Positions 1 through 9,058 of a stretch of 64,000 nucleotides of DNA are shown here, in pieces (within the stretch, counting starts at the first letter, position 1; every line of letters begins with the position of its first letter). Source of the stretch: Candidatus Eiseniibacteriota bacterium (GTDB lineage Bacteria > Eisenbacteria > RBG-16-71-46); assembly GCA_016710095.1 (NCBI GenBank), contig JADJLL010000018.1:57946-121945 (forward strand). The letters run 5' to 3'. Both the position numbers and the translations under genes were made by a program. The notes beneath the pieces are model-generated. The model ran no database searches. It saw only the letters and a list, made by a program, of their open reading frames with translations, and had not been told where the DNA came from.

Positions 1-1
1 G

Positions 2-751
2 CTCGTCGAACTGGCGGCCTCGCGGCCTGGTCGTCCGCTCGGCGTCACCGACCACGACACCGTCGAAGGCATCACCCGCGCGTTGGCGGCGGGTGAGGGC
101 CGCGTGCGCATCGTGCCCGGCATCGAGATCTCCTCGTCGCTCGACGGCCACGACCTGCACGTGCTCGGCTACTTCATCGACGCGCAGAGCGAATCGCTGC
201 TCGAGCGTCTCGCGTCGTTCCGCGAGGAACGCCGTCAGCGCGCCCAGGCGATCATGGAACGCCTGCGCGAGCTGGGCTGCCCGGTCGACGAGCACGCGGT
301 GTTCGCGGCGGCGGAGCCCGGCGTGGTCGGCCGCCCGCACGTGGCGCACGCGCTCGTGCGCGCGGGGCACGTGCCCAGCGTCGAGGCCGCGTTCCAGCAG
401 TACCTCGGGCCGCGCGGGCGCGCGTTCGTGCAGCGCCCGGCGTTCCACACCGAGGAAGCGATCGCGTGCATCCGCGAAGCGGGAGGGGCGAGCGTGCTCG
501 CGCATCCCGGCGCGCATCTCGCGGTACACATCGTCGAACGGCTGAAGGACGCCGGTCTCGACGGCATCGAGGTGTGGCATCCGGTGCACGGCGGCAACGC
601 CGTGAGGCACTGGCGCGAGGTCGCGCAGCGGCTGCAGCTCATCCCGAGCGGCGGCTCCGACTTCCACGGCACGCACCGAGGCGCGGGGCTCGGCGACATG
701 CCGGTGCCCGAGCGCACGGTCGAACAGTTGCAGGCGGCGTCGCGGCGTTGA
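2..751 (+). CDS. PHP-domain phosphoesterase, 3' part (TrpH/YciV-like)
   Basis: The frame is open from base 2, so the gene starts before the window and the N terminus is missing. The product is a PHP-fold metal-dependent phosphoesterase. A VTDHDTVEG segment at once after the edge is the second metal-binding motif of the family; LAHPG near the middle and GSDFHG close to the end supply further histidine and aspartate ligands. The ending on SDFHG is typical of the TrpH/YciV group, known as 5'-3' exonucleases acting on short oligonucleotides or 3',5'-bisphosphates. A promoter for the next gene overlaps its last codons. The exact substrate cannot be told from sequence. Confidence 0.85.
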   Translation, partial: LVELAASRPGRPLGVTDHDTVEGITRALAAGEGRVRIVPGIEISSSLDGHDLHVLGYFIDAQSESLLERLASFREERRQRAQAIMERLRELGCPVDEHAVFAAAEPGVVGRPHVAHALVRAGHVPSVEAAFQQYLGPRGRAFVQRPAFHTEEAIACIREAGGASVLAHPGAHLAVHIVERLKDAGLDGIEVWHPVHGGNAVRHWREVAQRLQLIPSGGSDFHGTHRGAGLGDMPVPERTVEQLQAASRR

Positions 752-777
752 CGTGCGGAGAGCGGCGCGACTAACCT
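748..777 (+). promoter_or_regulatory. Vegetative promoter TTGACG-N18-TAACCT
   Basis: TTGACG at 748-753 overlaps the stop codon of the PHP gene. After 18 bases comes TAACCT at 772-777. The same N18 geometry recurs ahead of hrcA, aroK, rsmD, tRNA-Phe and recJ. It would drive the outer-membrane protein gene with a leader of about 35 bases. Confidence 0.55.
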
Positions 778-817
778 GCCGCTCGTCCCCGTTCCCACCC
801 CGTCGGAGAGCGATCCC

Positions 818-2584
818 ATTCGCCTGCGTTCCGCGTTTTTCGCCGCCGCCGTGCTGTCGCTGACGCCGTTCGTCGCGTCGGCCGAATCGCCCGCGGCCGG
901 TTCCACGGTCTCATCGCTTCCCGCGTGGTGGTCCGCGCCGGGCCGTGCGGGATGGACACCCGACGCCGTGCAGAGCGGCGGCATGCCGTGGACCTTCGCC
1001 GGGATCACCGCGGGCGCGTGGCGCATCGAGGATCCCTTCGCGCCGGCCGCGGTGCACTTCGGTGGACTGCCCGAAGCGCAGGCGCCGATCGCCTGGTACG
1101 ACACGGTGCGCGTGTCGATCGGCGAAGGCGGCGCGTGGACGGGCTTCGGCGCCGGAGTCGTCACCGCGGACGCGGGCATGCGTCCGCCGAGCACGAAGCA
1201 GCCGCGCGCGGTGTTCACGCTCGCGAACGGTGACGGCGGCGTGGAGCGCAACGGCATCCTGCTTTCACGCGGCGACGAGCGGTCGTGGCTGCGCGTGGGC
1301 ACCTCGACCGGACGCCGCGGCGGCATCGCCGACATGGGGCCGGGCGCGGATCACCTCTGGGGCTTCGACGCCGGCGCGCGACGCGGCGACCACGTGTTCA
1401 CCGCACGCTTCGCGCAGCGCGGGCTGGGGGAGTCGCAGCGCTCGAGCGAGGCCGGCCTCGGCGAGAGCGGCCGCGGCGCGAACGGTTCGTTCGCGTGGGA
1501 CTGGCGCCGTGAAGGCTGGGCGCAGGGCGTGAAGGTGTCGCGCGCGTACGACCAGCGCACGTCGTTCGTGCTCGGAGGGGGCAGCACGTTCTCCGTGCGC
1601 GATTCGTGGACGAACTCGGCCGAGTGGACGGCCGAACACGCGCGGGGCGGACGCACGCTCGACACACGTGTCGCCTGGAGCGAGAGCCACGCACGGCGCG
1701 CGACGAATCGCGTGGCGGGTGCGTCGGATTGGGATCACACGGCGTGGGCCGCGGTGCGTGCGCGCCAGCCGGTGCTCGGTGGGCAGGGAGAAGTCGCGCT
1801 GGGCGGTGGCTGGGACGGCGCCATGTCGCGAAAGGCGGAACGTTGGCAGCTCTCGCCTTCGGCCGCGTGGCGGCGTGGCGAGCGCGTGCGCTGGCGCGCC
1901 TTCGGCGAGCGTGCGCTGACGCCGATCTGGACGGACCTCGACGCGGCCTCGGGCCAGCGCTCGTTCATGCAGGACGTGTGGGTCGGCGGCATCGAAGCGG
2001 GAGCGGGCACCCACGGGCGCACGTGGGAGGCGGGGGTTTCCGCCGGCAGCGTGGGAGGGCGCGCGCTGGCCGCGCGGTATCCCGTGCGCGACGTCGCGAT
2101 GCGCATCGGCTGGCTTGCGGACTCGAAGCGCTACGGGTTCGCGCTCGCGCAAGCGTCGGGCACGTGGGGGTGGCGCGCGCTCGGTGGCGATGCGCGTGGC
2201 TACGCCATGGTGCGTGACGAGAGCACCGAGCAGCCGAGCGTGGATCCGGCGTACGGCGGTGTGGTGGGAGCGACCGCCGCGTTCAAGCTGTTCACCGGCG
2301 ATCTCGCGGTGCGGTTGCGCGCCGACGCCGCGTGGGTCGGTGAACGATGGACGGAGGCGCTCGTGCCCGGCTTCGAGGACCGCGCGCTTCCGGGCTACGC
2401 GACGTTCGGCGTCGGAGCTCGTGTCGGAGTCGGGGACGTGACGATGCTGTTCCGCCTCGACGGGCTCGAGAACGAACGCCACCCGCTGCCGTGGCTCGAT
2501 CAGGGCGCGTCTCCCGATCTCGTGCTCGCGCGGGACTCGGGCCGGCGCTTTCGCTTCGAGATGAGCTGGCCGCTGCTCAACTAG
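818..2584 (+). CDS. Outer-membrane beta-barrel protein, probable ATT start
   Basis: Unrecognised as a specific family. The protein is about 588 residues, rich in alternating aromatic and polar stretches, glycine and arginine, and ends on a short strand (FRFEMSWPLLN), as outer-membrane barrels do; it resembles the barrel half of TonB-dependent receptors. The first standard start, GTG 851, would begin inside a hydrophobic stretch. Reading back to ATT 818 restores a full signal peptide: a short basic start (RLR), a hydrophobic core, and an ASA/ES cleavage site. GGAGAG at 805-810 lies 7 bases before ATT. ATT is a rare start (known for infC), so a base error in an ATG is possible. Ligand unknown. 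Confidence 0.6.
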   Translation: MRLRSAFFAAAVLSLTPFVASAESPAAGSTVSSLPAWWSAPGRAGWTPDAVQSGGMPWTFAGITAGAWRIEDPFAPAAVHFGGLPEAQAPIAWYDTVRVSIGEGGAWTGFGAGVVTADAGMRPPSTKQPRAVFTLANGDGGVERNGILLSRGDERSWLRVGTSTGRRGGIADMGPGADHLWGFDAGARRGDHVFTARFAQRGLGESQRSSEAGLGESGRGANGSFAWDWRREGWAQGVKVSRAYDQRTSFVLGGGSTFSVRDSWTNSAEWTAEHARGGRTLDTRVAWSESHARRATNRVAGASDWDHTAWAAVRARQPVLGGQGEVALGGGWDGAMSRKAERWQLSPSAAWRRGERVRWRAFGERALTPIWTDLDAASGQRSFMQDVWVGGIEAGAGTHGRTWEAGVSAGSVGGRALAARYPVRDVAMRIGWLADSKRYGFALAQASGTWGWRALGGDARGYAMVRDESTEQPSVDPAYGGVVGATAAFKLFTGDLAVRLRADAAWVGERWTEALVPGFEDRALPGYATFGVGARVGVGDVTMLFRLDGLENERHPLPWLDQGASPDLVLARDSGRRFRFEMSWPLLN

Positions 2585-2646
2585 CGGTCGCGGCCTCCGG
2601 CCGCGCGGTGGTCGCCCGGCTTCCCTCACGCCCCCGCGGATGTCGC

Positions 2647-3096
2647 ATGCTCGATCTCACTCCTTCGGAACGGCGTGGCCTGCTCGTGCTCCTGCTGCTG
2701 GCCGCCCTCGGGGCGGGCTGGGACCTGGCGCACCTGAAGGCGGTCCCGGCGCCGGAGCTCGGGCCGGAGCCTCGCCCGGCCGCCGCGGGAGCCGTGACCG
2801 ACGGCCCCGCGCCCGGTTCCGCTGGCGAGGGGCGCCCGCCGGTCGCCCCGCCCTCCGGGCCGATCGACCTCAACCGGGCGACCGCGTCCCAGCTGGACGC
2901 CCTGCCCGGCATCGGCCCGGTGCTCGCCGGCCGGATCGTCGAACAACGGGCGAAGCAGGGGGCATTTCGGTCGGTGGACGAACTGCTCGCCGTCCGCGGC
3001 ATCGGTCCGCGGTTGTTCGAGCGGCTCCGTCCCCTCGTGACGTGCGAGCGGGCGGGACGCACGGCCGCCGCCGAGTCGCTGCAGTTCGCACGCTGA
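2647..3096 (+). CDS. comEA: ComEA-like helix-hairpin-helix DNA-binding protein
   Basis: 149 residues. An N-terminal membrane anchor (about residues 12-30, leucine rich) is followed by a proline/alanine linker and a C-terminal pair of helix-hairpin-helix motifs. The segment IDLNRATASQLDALPGIG and the second GIGPRLFERL are the classic ComEA signature, binding DNA through the backbone. ComEA proteins act outside the inner membrane in DNA uptake with type IV pili, so its place directly upstream of the pil locus fits a competence role. The start ATG is at 2647. Function in uptake is inferred; other small HhH proteins look similar. Confidence 0.75.
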   Translation: MLDLTPSERRGLLVLLLLAALGAGWDLAHLKAVPAPELGPEPRPAAAGAVTDGPAPGSAGEGRPPVAPPSGPIDLNRATASQLDALPGIGPVLAGRIVEQRAKQGAFRSVDELLAVRGIGPRLFERLRPLVTCERAGRTAAAESLQFAR

Positions 3097-3307
3097 CGCG
3101 TGCACCGACCTTGCAGTTTTCGCTTCAGTCCGAGAGAGGGCCGTCCCGATAACCCCGTCGGGTCATGCCATGCATGCAGTTGCGCCCGCGCTTTCGAGGG
3201 CAGGTTGCACGGCATGCCGATTGCGGACGGGCCCGCGGCCCGCGCGCGAGAGCGCGCACCGTGTGCATGGACGCTCCGTTGCCCGGTCTCTCTCTCGGGA
3301 TGGACAC
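3097..3307. other. Intergenic leader before pilB
   Basis: A stretch of 211 bases with no convincing gene. It holds CATGC-containing partial palindromes around 3165-3220 and an alternating GC run at 3233-3260. I found no sigma-54 or clear -10/-35 match. The in-frame ATG 3170 upstream of pilB gives an arginine-rich extension unlike PilB and is not used here. Confidence 0.3.
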
Positions 3308-5005
3308 TTGGTCGAAGACATCGGACAAAAACTCCTCGAAGCGCAACTGATCGACGGGAATGCCCTGCAGAAGGCGGCGCTCCAGCAGAAGACGGCTGGC
3401 GGCACCGTGACGGGCAACCTCGTGAAGATCGGAGCGCTCTCCGAAGAGACGCTGCTCGACTTCTTGTCGAAGCACTACAACGTGCCCGCGATCGACCTGA
3501 AAGGGTTCGAACCGGACCCGGCTCTGACGCGCCTGATTCCCGGTGACGTCGCGAGCAAGTTCATGGCGCTGCCGGTGTCCAAGTCGGGACGCCGCCTCGT
3601 CGTGGCGATGGCGAATCCCTCCAACATCTTCGCGATCGACGACATCAAGTTCATCACGGGCTACGAGGTCGAGCCGCACGTCGCCTCGGAAGCCGCGGTG
3701 AAGAAGGCGCTCGATCGCGCCTACGACTCGGCCGGCACCATGGCCGACGTCATGAAGAACATGGAGGAGGACCTCGACGTCGTCGACGAGGACGACTCCG
3801 CCGCGGAAAACGACGCGGGCCTCGGCCAGGTCAACGACGCTCCGATCGTCAAGCTCGTGAACTCGCTCATCGCGGACGCGGTGCGCAAGGGCGCCTCCGA
3901 CATCCACATCGAGCCCTACGAAAAGACGATGCGCGTGCGCTTCCGCATCGACGGCTCGCTGCAGGAGATGATGGCGCCGCCGTACAAGTTCAAGGCGGCG
4001 ATCACGTCGCGCCTGAAGATCATGGCCGACCTCGACATCGCCGAACGCCGCGTGCCGCAGGACGGCCGCATCAAGATCAAGGTCATCAACCGCACGATCG
4101 ACCTTCGCGTGAACTCGCTGCCCACGATCTTCGGCGAGAAGATCGTCATGCGAATCCTCGACAAGACGAACCTCAACATCGATCTCGAGAAGCTCGGCTT
4201 CGAACCGAAGTCCATGAAGGACTTCATCGCGGCCATTCTCAATCCCTACGGCATGGTGCTCGTCACCGGCCCGACCGGCTCCGGCAAGACGACGACGCTG
4301 TACTCGGCGCTGTCGCGCGTGAACACGCCCGAAGTGAACGTGATGACCGCCGAGGACCCGGTCGAGTACAACCTCGACGGCATCAACCAGGTGCTCGTGA
4401 ACGACGGCGTCGGCCTGACGTTCTCCGCGGCGCTCAAGGCGTTCCTGCGGCAGGACCCCAACATCATCATGGTCGGCGAAATCCGCGACATCGACACCGC
4501 GGGCATCGCCACGAAGGCCGCCCTCACGGGCCACCTCGTGCTTTCGACCCTGCACACGAACGACGCGCCCAGCTCGATCGGCCGTCTGATCGACATGGGC
4601 ATCGAGCCGTTCCTCGTGGCGTCGTCCGTGAACCTGATCCTCGCGCAGCGGCTCGTGCGCAAGGTCTGCGCGTCGTGCCGCAAGCCCGCCGTGCTGACCG
4701 AGGAGATCCTCGAGGAACTGCAGCTCGACCCGGCGGATCTCGCGGGCGCGAACATCGTCGAGGGCGAGGGCTGCGTCGAGTGCAACAACACCGGCTACCG
4801 CGGCCGCGCCGGCGTGTACGAAGTGATGGCGATCACGCCTGCGCTGCGGGACCTGATCCTGCAGCGCGCGTCGTCCATCGAGATCAAGCGCACGGCCATC
4901 GAGGGCGGAATGCTCACGCTGCGCCGCGACGCATTGCAGAAGTTGAAGCGGGGGATCACCTCCGTCGAGGAAGTACTCAAGGAAACCGCTGCCGACAAGC
5001 TGTAA
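3308..5005 (+). CDS. pilB: Type IV pilus extension ATPase PilB
   Basis: Cytoplasmic hexameric ATPase that powers pilus polymerisation. From TTG 3308 the protein is 565 residues, the usual PilB length. An N-terminal GSPII_E domain comes first, then the RecA-like core with Walker A GPTGSGKTTTLYSA, Asp box, Walker B (IIMVGEIRD) and His box (STLHTNDA). The C-terminal zinc site CASC...CVEC-NNTGYRGR is the PilB/GspE tetracysteine motif absent from PilT. TTG 3308 is preceded by GGGATGG and starts just before the conserved VEDIGQKLLEAQLID; the longer ATG start adds an unrelated basic segment. First gene of the pil cluster, 33 bases before pilT. Confidence 0.93.
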   Translation: MVEDIGQKLLEAQLIDGNALQKAALQQKTAGGTVTGNLVKIGALSEETLLDFLSKHYNVPAIDLKGFEPDPALTRLIPGDVASKFMALPVSKSGRRLVVAMANPSNIFAIDDIKFITGYEVEPHVASEAAVKKALDRAYDSAGTMADVMKNMEEDLDVVDEDDSAAENDAGLGQVNDAPIVKLVNSLIADAVRKGASDIHIEPYEKTMRVRFRIDGSLQEMMAPPYKFKAAITSRLKIMADLDIAERRVPQDGRIKIKVINRTIDLRVNSLPTIFGEKIVMRILDKTNLNIDLEKLGFEPKSMKDFIAAILNPYGMVLVTGPTGSGKTTTLYSALSRVNTPEVNVMTAEDPVEYNLDGINQVLVNDGVGLTFSAALKAFLRQDPNIIMVGEIRDIDTAGIATKAALTGHLVLSTLHTNDAPSSIGRLIDMGIEPFLVASSVNLILAQRLVRKVCASCRKPAVLTEEILEELQLDPADLAGANIVEGEGCVECNNTGYRGRAGVYEVMAITPALRDLILQRASSIEIKRTAIEGGMLTLRRDALQKLKRGITSVEEVLKETAADKL

Positions 5006-5038
5006 GGCCGACGGAAGCCCCACAAACCCGAGGTACAC

Positions 5039-6121
5039 ATGCCGGAACTGACTCTGCGGCAGCTGCTCGAAGACATGGTCCAGCGCAAAGCGTCGGACCT
5101 TCACGTCACGGCGGGCGTGCCGCCCGAACTGCGCATCGACGGTTCGATCACGCCGACCGAGTACGAGGTGCTGTCGCCGGAGAAGTGTGCGTCGCTCGCC
5201 TACAGCGTGCTGTCGGACGAGCAGCGCAAGCGCTTCGAGACGACGAAGGAGCTCGACTTCTCCTTCGGCGTGAAGGGGCTGTCGCGCTTCCGCGCGAACG
5301 TGTTCCTGCAGCGCGGCGTCGTGTCCATGGCGATCCGGCAGATTCCGTACGAGATCCTGGCCATGGAAGGGCTGGGGCTCCCGCACGTCGTGCGTGAGTT
5401 CACGAACCGCCAGAAGGGCCTGATCCTCGTGACCGGCCCCACGGGCAGCGGCAAGTCCACGACGCTGGCGGCGATGCTCGACAAGATCAACGCGACTCGT
5501 CAGAGCCACATCATGACGATCGAGGATCCGATCGAGTACATCCACCACCACAAGAAGTGCATCGTCAATCAGCGCGAAGTCGGCGCGGACACCGCGTCGT
5601 TCCCGACCGCGCTCAAGTACGTGCTGCGCCAGGACCCGGACATCATCCTCATCGGCGAAATGCGCGACCTCGAGACGATCGAGGCGGCGCTGACGATCGC
5701 CGAGACGGGCCACCTGGTGTTCGCGACGCTGCACACGAACTCCACGTACGAGGCGGTCAACCGCATCGTGGACGTGTTCCCGTCCGACCAGCAGAAGCAG
5801 ATCCTGACCCAGCTCGCGTTCACGCTCGAAGGCGTGATGACGCAGCAGCTCGTCCCGCGCAGCCGCGGCACCGGCCGGATCCTCTGCGCGGAGGTGCTCG
5901 TGTGCACGCCCGCGATCAAGGCCGTCATCCGCGAAGGCAAGATCCACCAGATCTACAGCCTCATGCAGGCGGGCCAGAAGTACGGCATGCAGACCATGAA
6001 CCAGGCGCTCCTCACGGCGGTGCTCGACAAGCACCTGACCGCCGAGGACGCGCTCGAACGCAGTATGGATCGCGTGGAACTGGAGCAGATGCTTCAGAAG
6101 GTCCTGCGCGCGGCAGCCTAG
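5039..6121 (+). CDS. pilT: Type IV pilus retraction ATPase PilT
   Basis: Hexameric motor ATPase that depolymerises the pilus, giving twitching motility and DNA uptake. 360 residues. Visible features: the N-terminal PAS-like segment with ASDLHVTAG, Walker A GPTGSGKSTTLAAML, Walker B (IILIGEMRD), the His box ATLHTNS, and the C-terminal AIKAVIREGKIHQI segment that corresponds to the AIRNLIRE motif special to PilT and needed for retraction. No zinc cysteines, unlike PilB. Ten bases separate it from pilC, so the two are surely cotranscribed. Confidence 0.95.
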   Translation: MPELTLRQLLEDMVQRKASDLHVTAGVPPELRIDGSITPTEYEVLSPEKCASLAYSVLSDEQRKRFETTKELDFSFGVKGLSRFRANVFLQRGVVSMAIRQIPYEILAMEGLGLPHVVREFTNRQKGLILVTGPTGSGKSTTLAAMLDKINATRQSHIMTIEDPIEYIHHHKKCIVNQREVGADTASFPTALKYVLRQDPDIILIGEMRDLETIEAALTIAETGHLVFATLHTNSTYEAVNRIVDVFPSDQQKQILTQLAFTLEGVMTQQLVPRSRGTGRILCAEVLVCTPAIKAVIREGKIHQIYSLMQAGQKYGMQTMNQALLTAVLDKHLTAEDALERSMDRVELEQMLQKVLRAAA

Positions 6122-6131
6122 GAGGACTCCC

Positions 6132-7349
6132 ATGGCAGTCTATGTGTGGAAGGGACGGACGCTCGCCGGGGAAGCGCAGGCGGGTGAAATCGAGGTCACG
6201 CGTCAGGAAGACGCGCTCGACGCGTTGCGCAAGAAGCGCATTCTCGTCACGTCGCTGCGTCCGAAGAGCGGCGGCCTCTCCATGCCGAAGTTCGGCGGCG
6301 GTGTCAGCGTCAGCACGAAGGATCTCGCGATCTTCACGCGGCAGTTCGCCACGATGATCTCCGCGGGTCTTCCGCTCGTGCAGTGCCTCGACATTCTCGC
6401 GAAGCAGGCGAGCAAGCCGGCGTTCGGCAAGGTCATCAGCGAGGTCACGCGCGAGGTCGAAGCCGGCGCCACGCTGTCCGACGCGCTCGGCAAGCACAAG
6501 TCGGTGTTCGACGACCTGTTCCGCAACATGGTCGCGGCCGGCGAGGCCGGCGGTGTGCTCGACGAGATCCTCATGCGCCTCGCGACGTACATCGAGAAGG
6601 CCGACGCGCTGAAGCGCAAGGTCCAGAGCGCCATGGTGTACCCGGGCGTCGTGCTCACGGTCGCGCTCGGCGCCACCGCGTTCATGCTCATCTTCATCAT
6701 CCCGACGTTCGCGCGCATGTTCACGGACTTCGGCGGCGAGCTGCCGCTGCCGACGAAGATCGTGCTCGGCATGTCGAACTTCCTCACGAGCTGGTGGTGG
6801 ACGCTCATCCTCGGCGGCATCGCGGCCGTGATCGCGTTCCAGCGCTACTACGCGACCGAGAACGGCCAGCGCCAGATCGACGGCATGATGATCCGCATGC
6901 CGGTGCTCGGCGACGTGCTGCTGAAGGGCGCCGTCGCGCGCTTCACGCGCACGCTGGGCACGCTGATCTCGTCGGGCGTGCCGATTCTGGCCGGCCTCGA
7001 AATCACGGCCCGCACGGCCGGCAACAAGGTCATCGCCGAAGCGATCATGAGCGCTCGCGCCTCGATCCGCGAAGGCGAGACCGTGTCCGCGCCGCTGAAG
7101 GCTTCCGGTGTGTTCCCGCCCATGGTCACGCAGATGATCTCGGTCGGTGAGCAGACGGGCGCCCTGGACGAGATGCTCACGAAGATCGCCGTCTTCTACG
7201 AGGCGGAAGTCGACACGGCCGTCGACACGCTCACCTCGATCATCGAGCCGATCATGATCGTCGTGATGGGCGGCATCGTCGGCGGCATGGTCGTCTCCAT
7301 GTACCTCCCGATGTTCAAGCTGATCAGCGTCGTGGCGGGCGGCAACTGA
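6132..7349 (+). CDS. pilC: Type IV pilus inner-membrane platform protein PilC
   Basis: 405-residue polytopic membrane protein; its two T2SS-F domains (roughly residues 70-193 and 270-392) each end in hydrophobic helices. FTRQFATMISAGLPLVQCL and the second copy FTRTLGTLISSGVPIL are the expected repeats. PilC connects the PilB and PilT motors to the growing pilin fibre. The start has a strong AGGAGG ribosome site 8 bases before ATG 6132. Its stop codon overlaps the pilS start (TGATG). Confidence 0.95.
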   Translation: MAVYVWKGRTLAGEAQAGEIEVTRQEDALDALRKKRILVTSLRPKSGGLSMPKFGGGVSVSTKDLAIFTRQFATMISAGLPLVQCLDILAKQASKPAFGKVISEVTREVEAGATLSDALGKHKSVFDDLFRNMVAAGEAGGVLDEILMRLATYIEKADALKRKVQSAMVYPGVVLTVALGATAFMLIFIIPTFARMFTDFGGELPLPTKIVLGMSNFLTSWWWTLILGGIAAVIAFQRYYATENGQRQIDGMMIRMPVLGDVLLKGAVARFTRTLGTLISSGVPILAGLEITARTAGNKVIAEAIMSARASIREGETVSAPLKASGVFPPMVTQMISVGEQTGALDEMLTKIAVFYEAEVDTAVDTLTSIIEPIMIVVMGGIVGGMVVSMYLPMFKLISVVAGGN

Positions 7350-9021
7350 TGACGCTCTCCACCGGCATGGGCGTGAGGGCGGGGACCGGACTCGATCCGG
7401 CCGCCCACGAGGAACAGGGCTGGAGCGCGCTCCAGCACCTGGTCCTCGCGCGCCTGCTGGTGGCCGCACTCGCGCTCCCGTTCGGCATCCTGCTGCGTCC
7501 CGAGGTGTCGTCCAGCCCGGTGCACCTGCTCGTGAACGCACTCGGCACGGTCATGCTCATGACCGTGGTCTTCGGCGGTCTACGATGGCGCCGCGGGCTG
7601 CAGGCGCAGACGGCCGCGCAGCTGGTGGCGGACCTGCTGTTCGTGAGCGCGCTGGCGGCGCACACGGGCGGCCGCGACAGCCAGTTCGTGCTGTTCTACG
7701 CGCTGGTCGTGATCACGGGCGGCGTGCTCGGCCGGCTCACCGGTGGCCTGATGGCGGCCGGCGGCTCCTGCATCGGGTTCCTCGCGCTTCCGCAGCTGGC
7801 GCATCTCGTCGGCGCGGAGCCGGCGGTGGCGAGCCAGCCGCGGCCGGAAATGCTCGTGGCGTTCCTCACGATCGTGGGCGTGCTTTCGGGCGTGCTCGGT
7901 GACCGTGTGTACCGCACGCGCGGCGACCTCGAGCGCACCGCGCGCGAGCTGGACCGGGTGCGCGTGGACAACGACGTCGTGCTGCGGCACCTGGCGACCG
8001 GTGTCTTCACGGTGGACGCCTGGGCGTCGTCGGCTACCTCAATCCGGCGGCCGAACAGGTGCTGGGACTGCGCGTCATGGAGACGCGCGGCCGGCACGTC
8101 AGCGTGGCGCTGCCGGAACGGCTCGGCGCCGCCCGCGACATCGTGATCGAAACGCTGCAGTCGCGCCGCGGCCGCGCGCGTGCCGAACTGCTCATGCGCA
8201 CGGCTTCGGGCCGCGCGCTGCCCGTGGGCATCTCGACCAACGTGCTCATGCACCAGGACGAGATGACGGGTGTCGTCGCCGTCTTCCAGGACCTCACCGA
8301 AGTGCGCGACATGGAACGCCGCGCCCGCCGCAACGAGACGCTCGCGGAAGTGGGCGCGCTCGCCGCCGGCATCGCTCACGAGCTGCGCAACGGGCTCAAG
8401 CCCATCGCCGGCTCGGTGGAATACCTGCAACGCGAACTCCAGCTCGAAGGCGAGGAGGCTCAGTTGATCGACCTCATCGCGCGCGAATCGAGCCGTCTCA
8501 ACAAGTTCGTCACGGACCTGCTGGCCTACTCGCGCGAACGCGATCTCGCGCTCGTGCCGGTGGACCTCGACGACCAGCTGCGCGACGTCGTGAACACGCT
8601 GGCGCACGACCCGCGCCGCGGTTCCGACATGCACGTCACCCTCGAGGGTGGACCGGGCGCGGCCTGGGTGTCGATGGATCCCGAACAGATGCATCAGGTG
8701 TGGCTGAACCTCGCCTCGAACGCGATGGAAGCGGTCGGGGAGCGGGGGACTTTCACCATCCGCTGGAGCGCTCAGGCGGACGGCGGTGTGGTGGTGGATT
8801 TCGTGGACAGCGGTCCCGGCATCGCGGCGGAAGACCTGCCGCGGGTCGGCGAGCCTTTTTTTACGACGAAACGGGGAGGGACGGGCCTGGGACTCGCGAT
8901 CGCACAGCGGATCGTCGAGCGACACGGCGGCGTGCTCACCCTCGAGAGCGAGACCGGTCGCGGTACGACGGCCCGGGTGACGTTGCCCGGCGCTGCCGCA
9001 CCCGTGGCGCAGGTCGCGTGA
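7349..9021 (+). CDS. pilS: PilS-type sensor histidine kinase (one frame break)
   Basis: Membrane histidine kinase that pairs with the adjacent PilR. Order of parts: five or six hydrophobic helices (first 170 residues), a PAS domain, then the H box AHELRNGL, N box NLASNAMEAV, G1 DSGPGI and G2 GGTGLGLAI. The frame slips at about 8020: the first frame reads TGVFTVDA, and the PAS sequence GVVGYLNPAAEQVLGLRV continues one frame lower, consistent with one missing base. The repaired length of about 557 residues is normal. The kinase would phosphorylate PilR and so set transcription of the pilins. The break is probably a sequence error because all catalytic motifs are intact. Confidence 0.88.
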
Positions 9022-9058
9022 TCGGGACCCTTCGGGACACCGGAACGAGGTGGAGCAG

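Noticed and set aside
3150..3215. A sigma-54 promoter before pilB (CGGGTCATGCCATGC)
   Set aside because: GG and GC have the right spacing, but the other conserved bases of TGGCAC and TTGC do not match.
3125..6133. A 1002-codon open frame on the minus strand over pilB and pilT
   Set aside because: It is the antisense shadow of two highly conserved genes; its product is His/Arg/Val rich with no known motif. Long antisense frames are normal at this GC content. The same holds for the long frames opposite glmS, lepA, rpoD and obgE.
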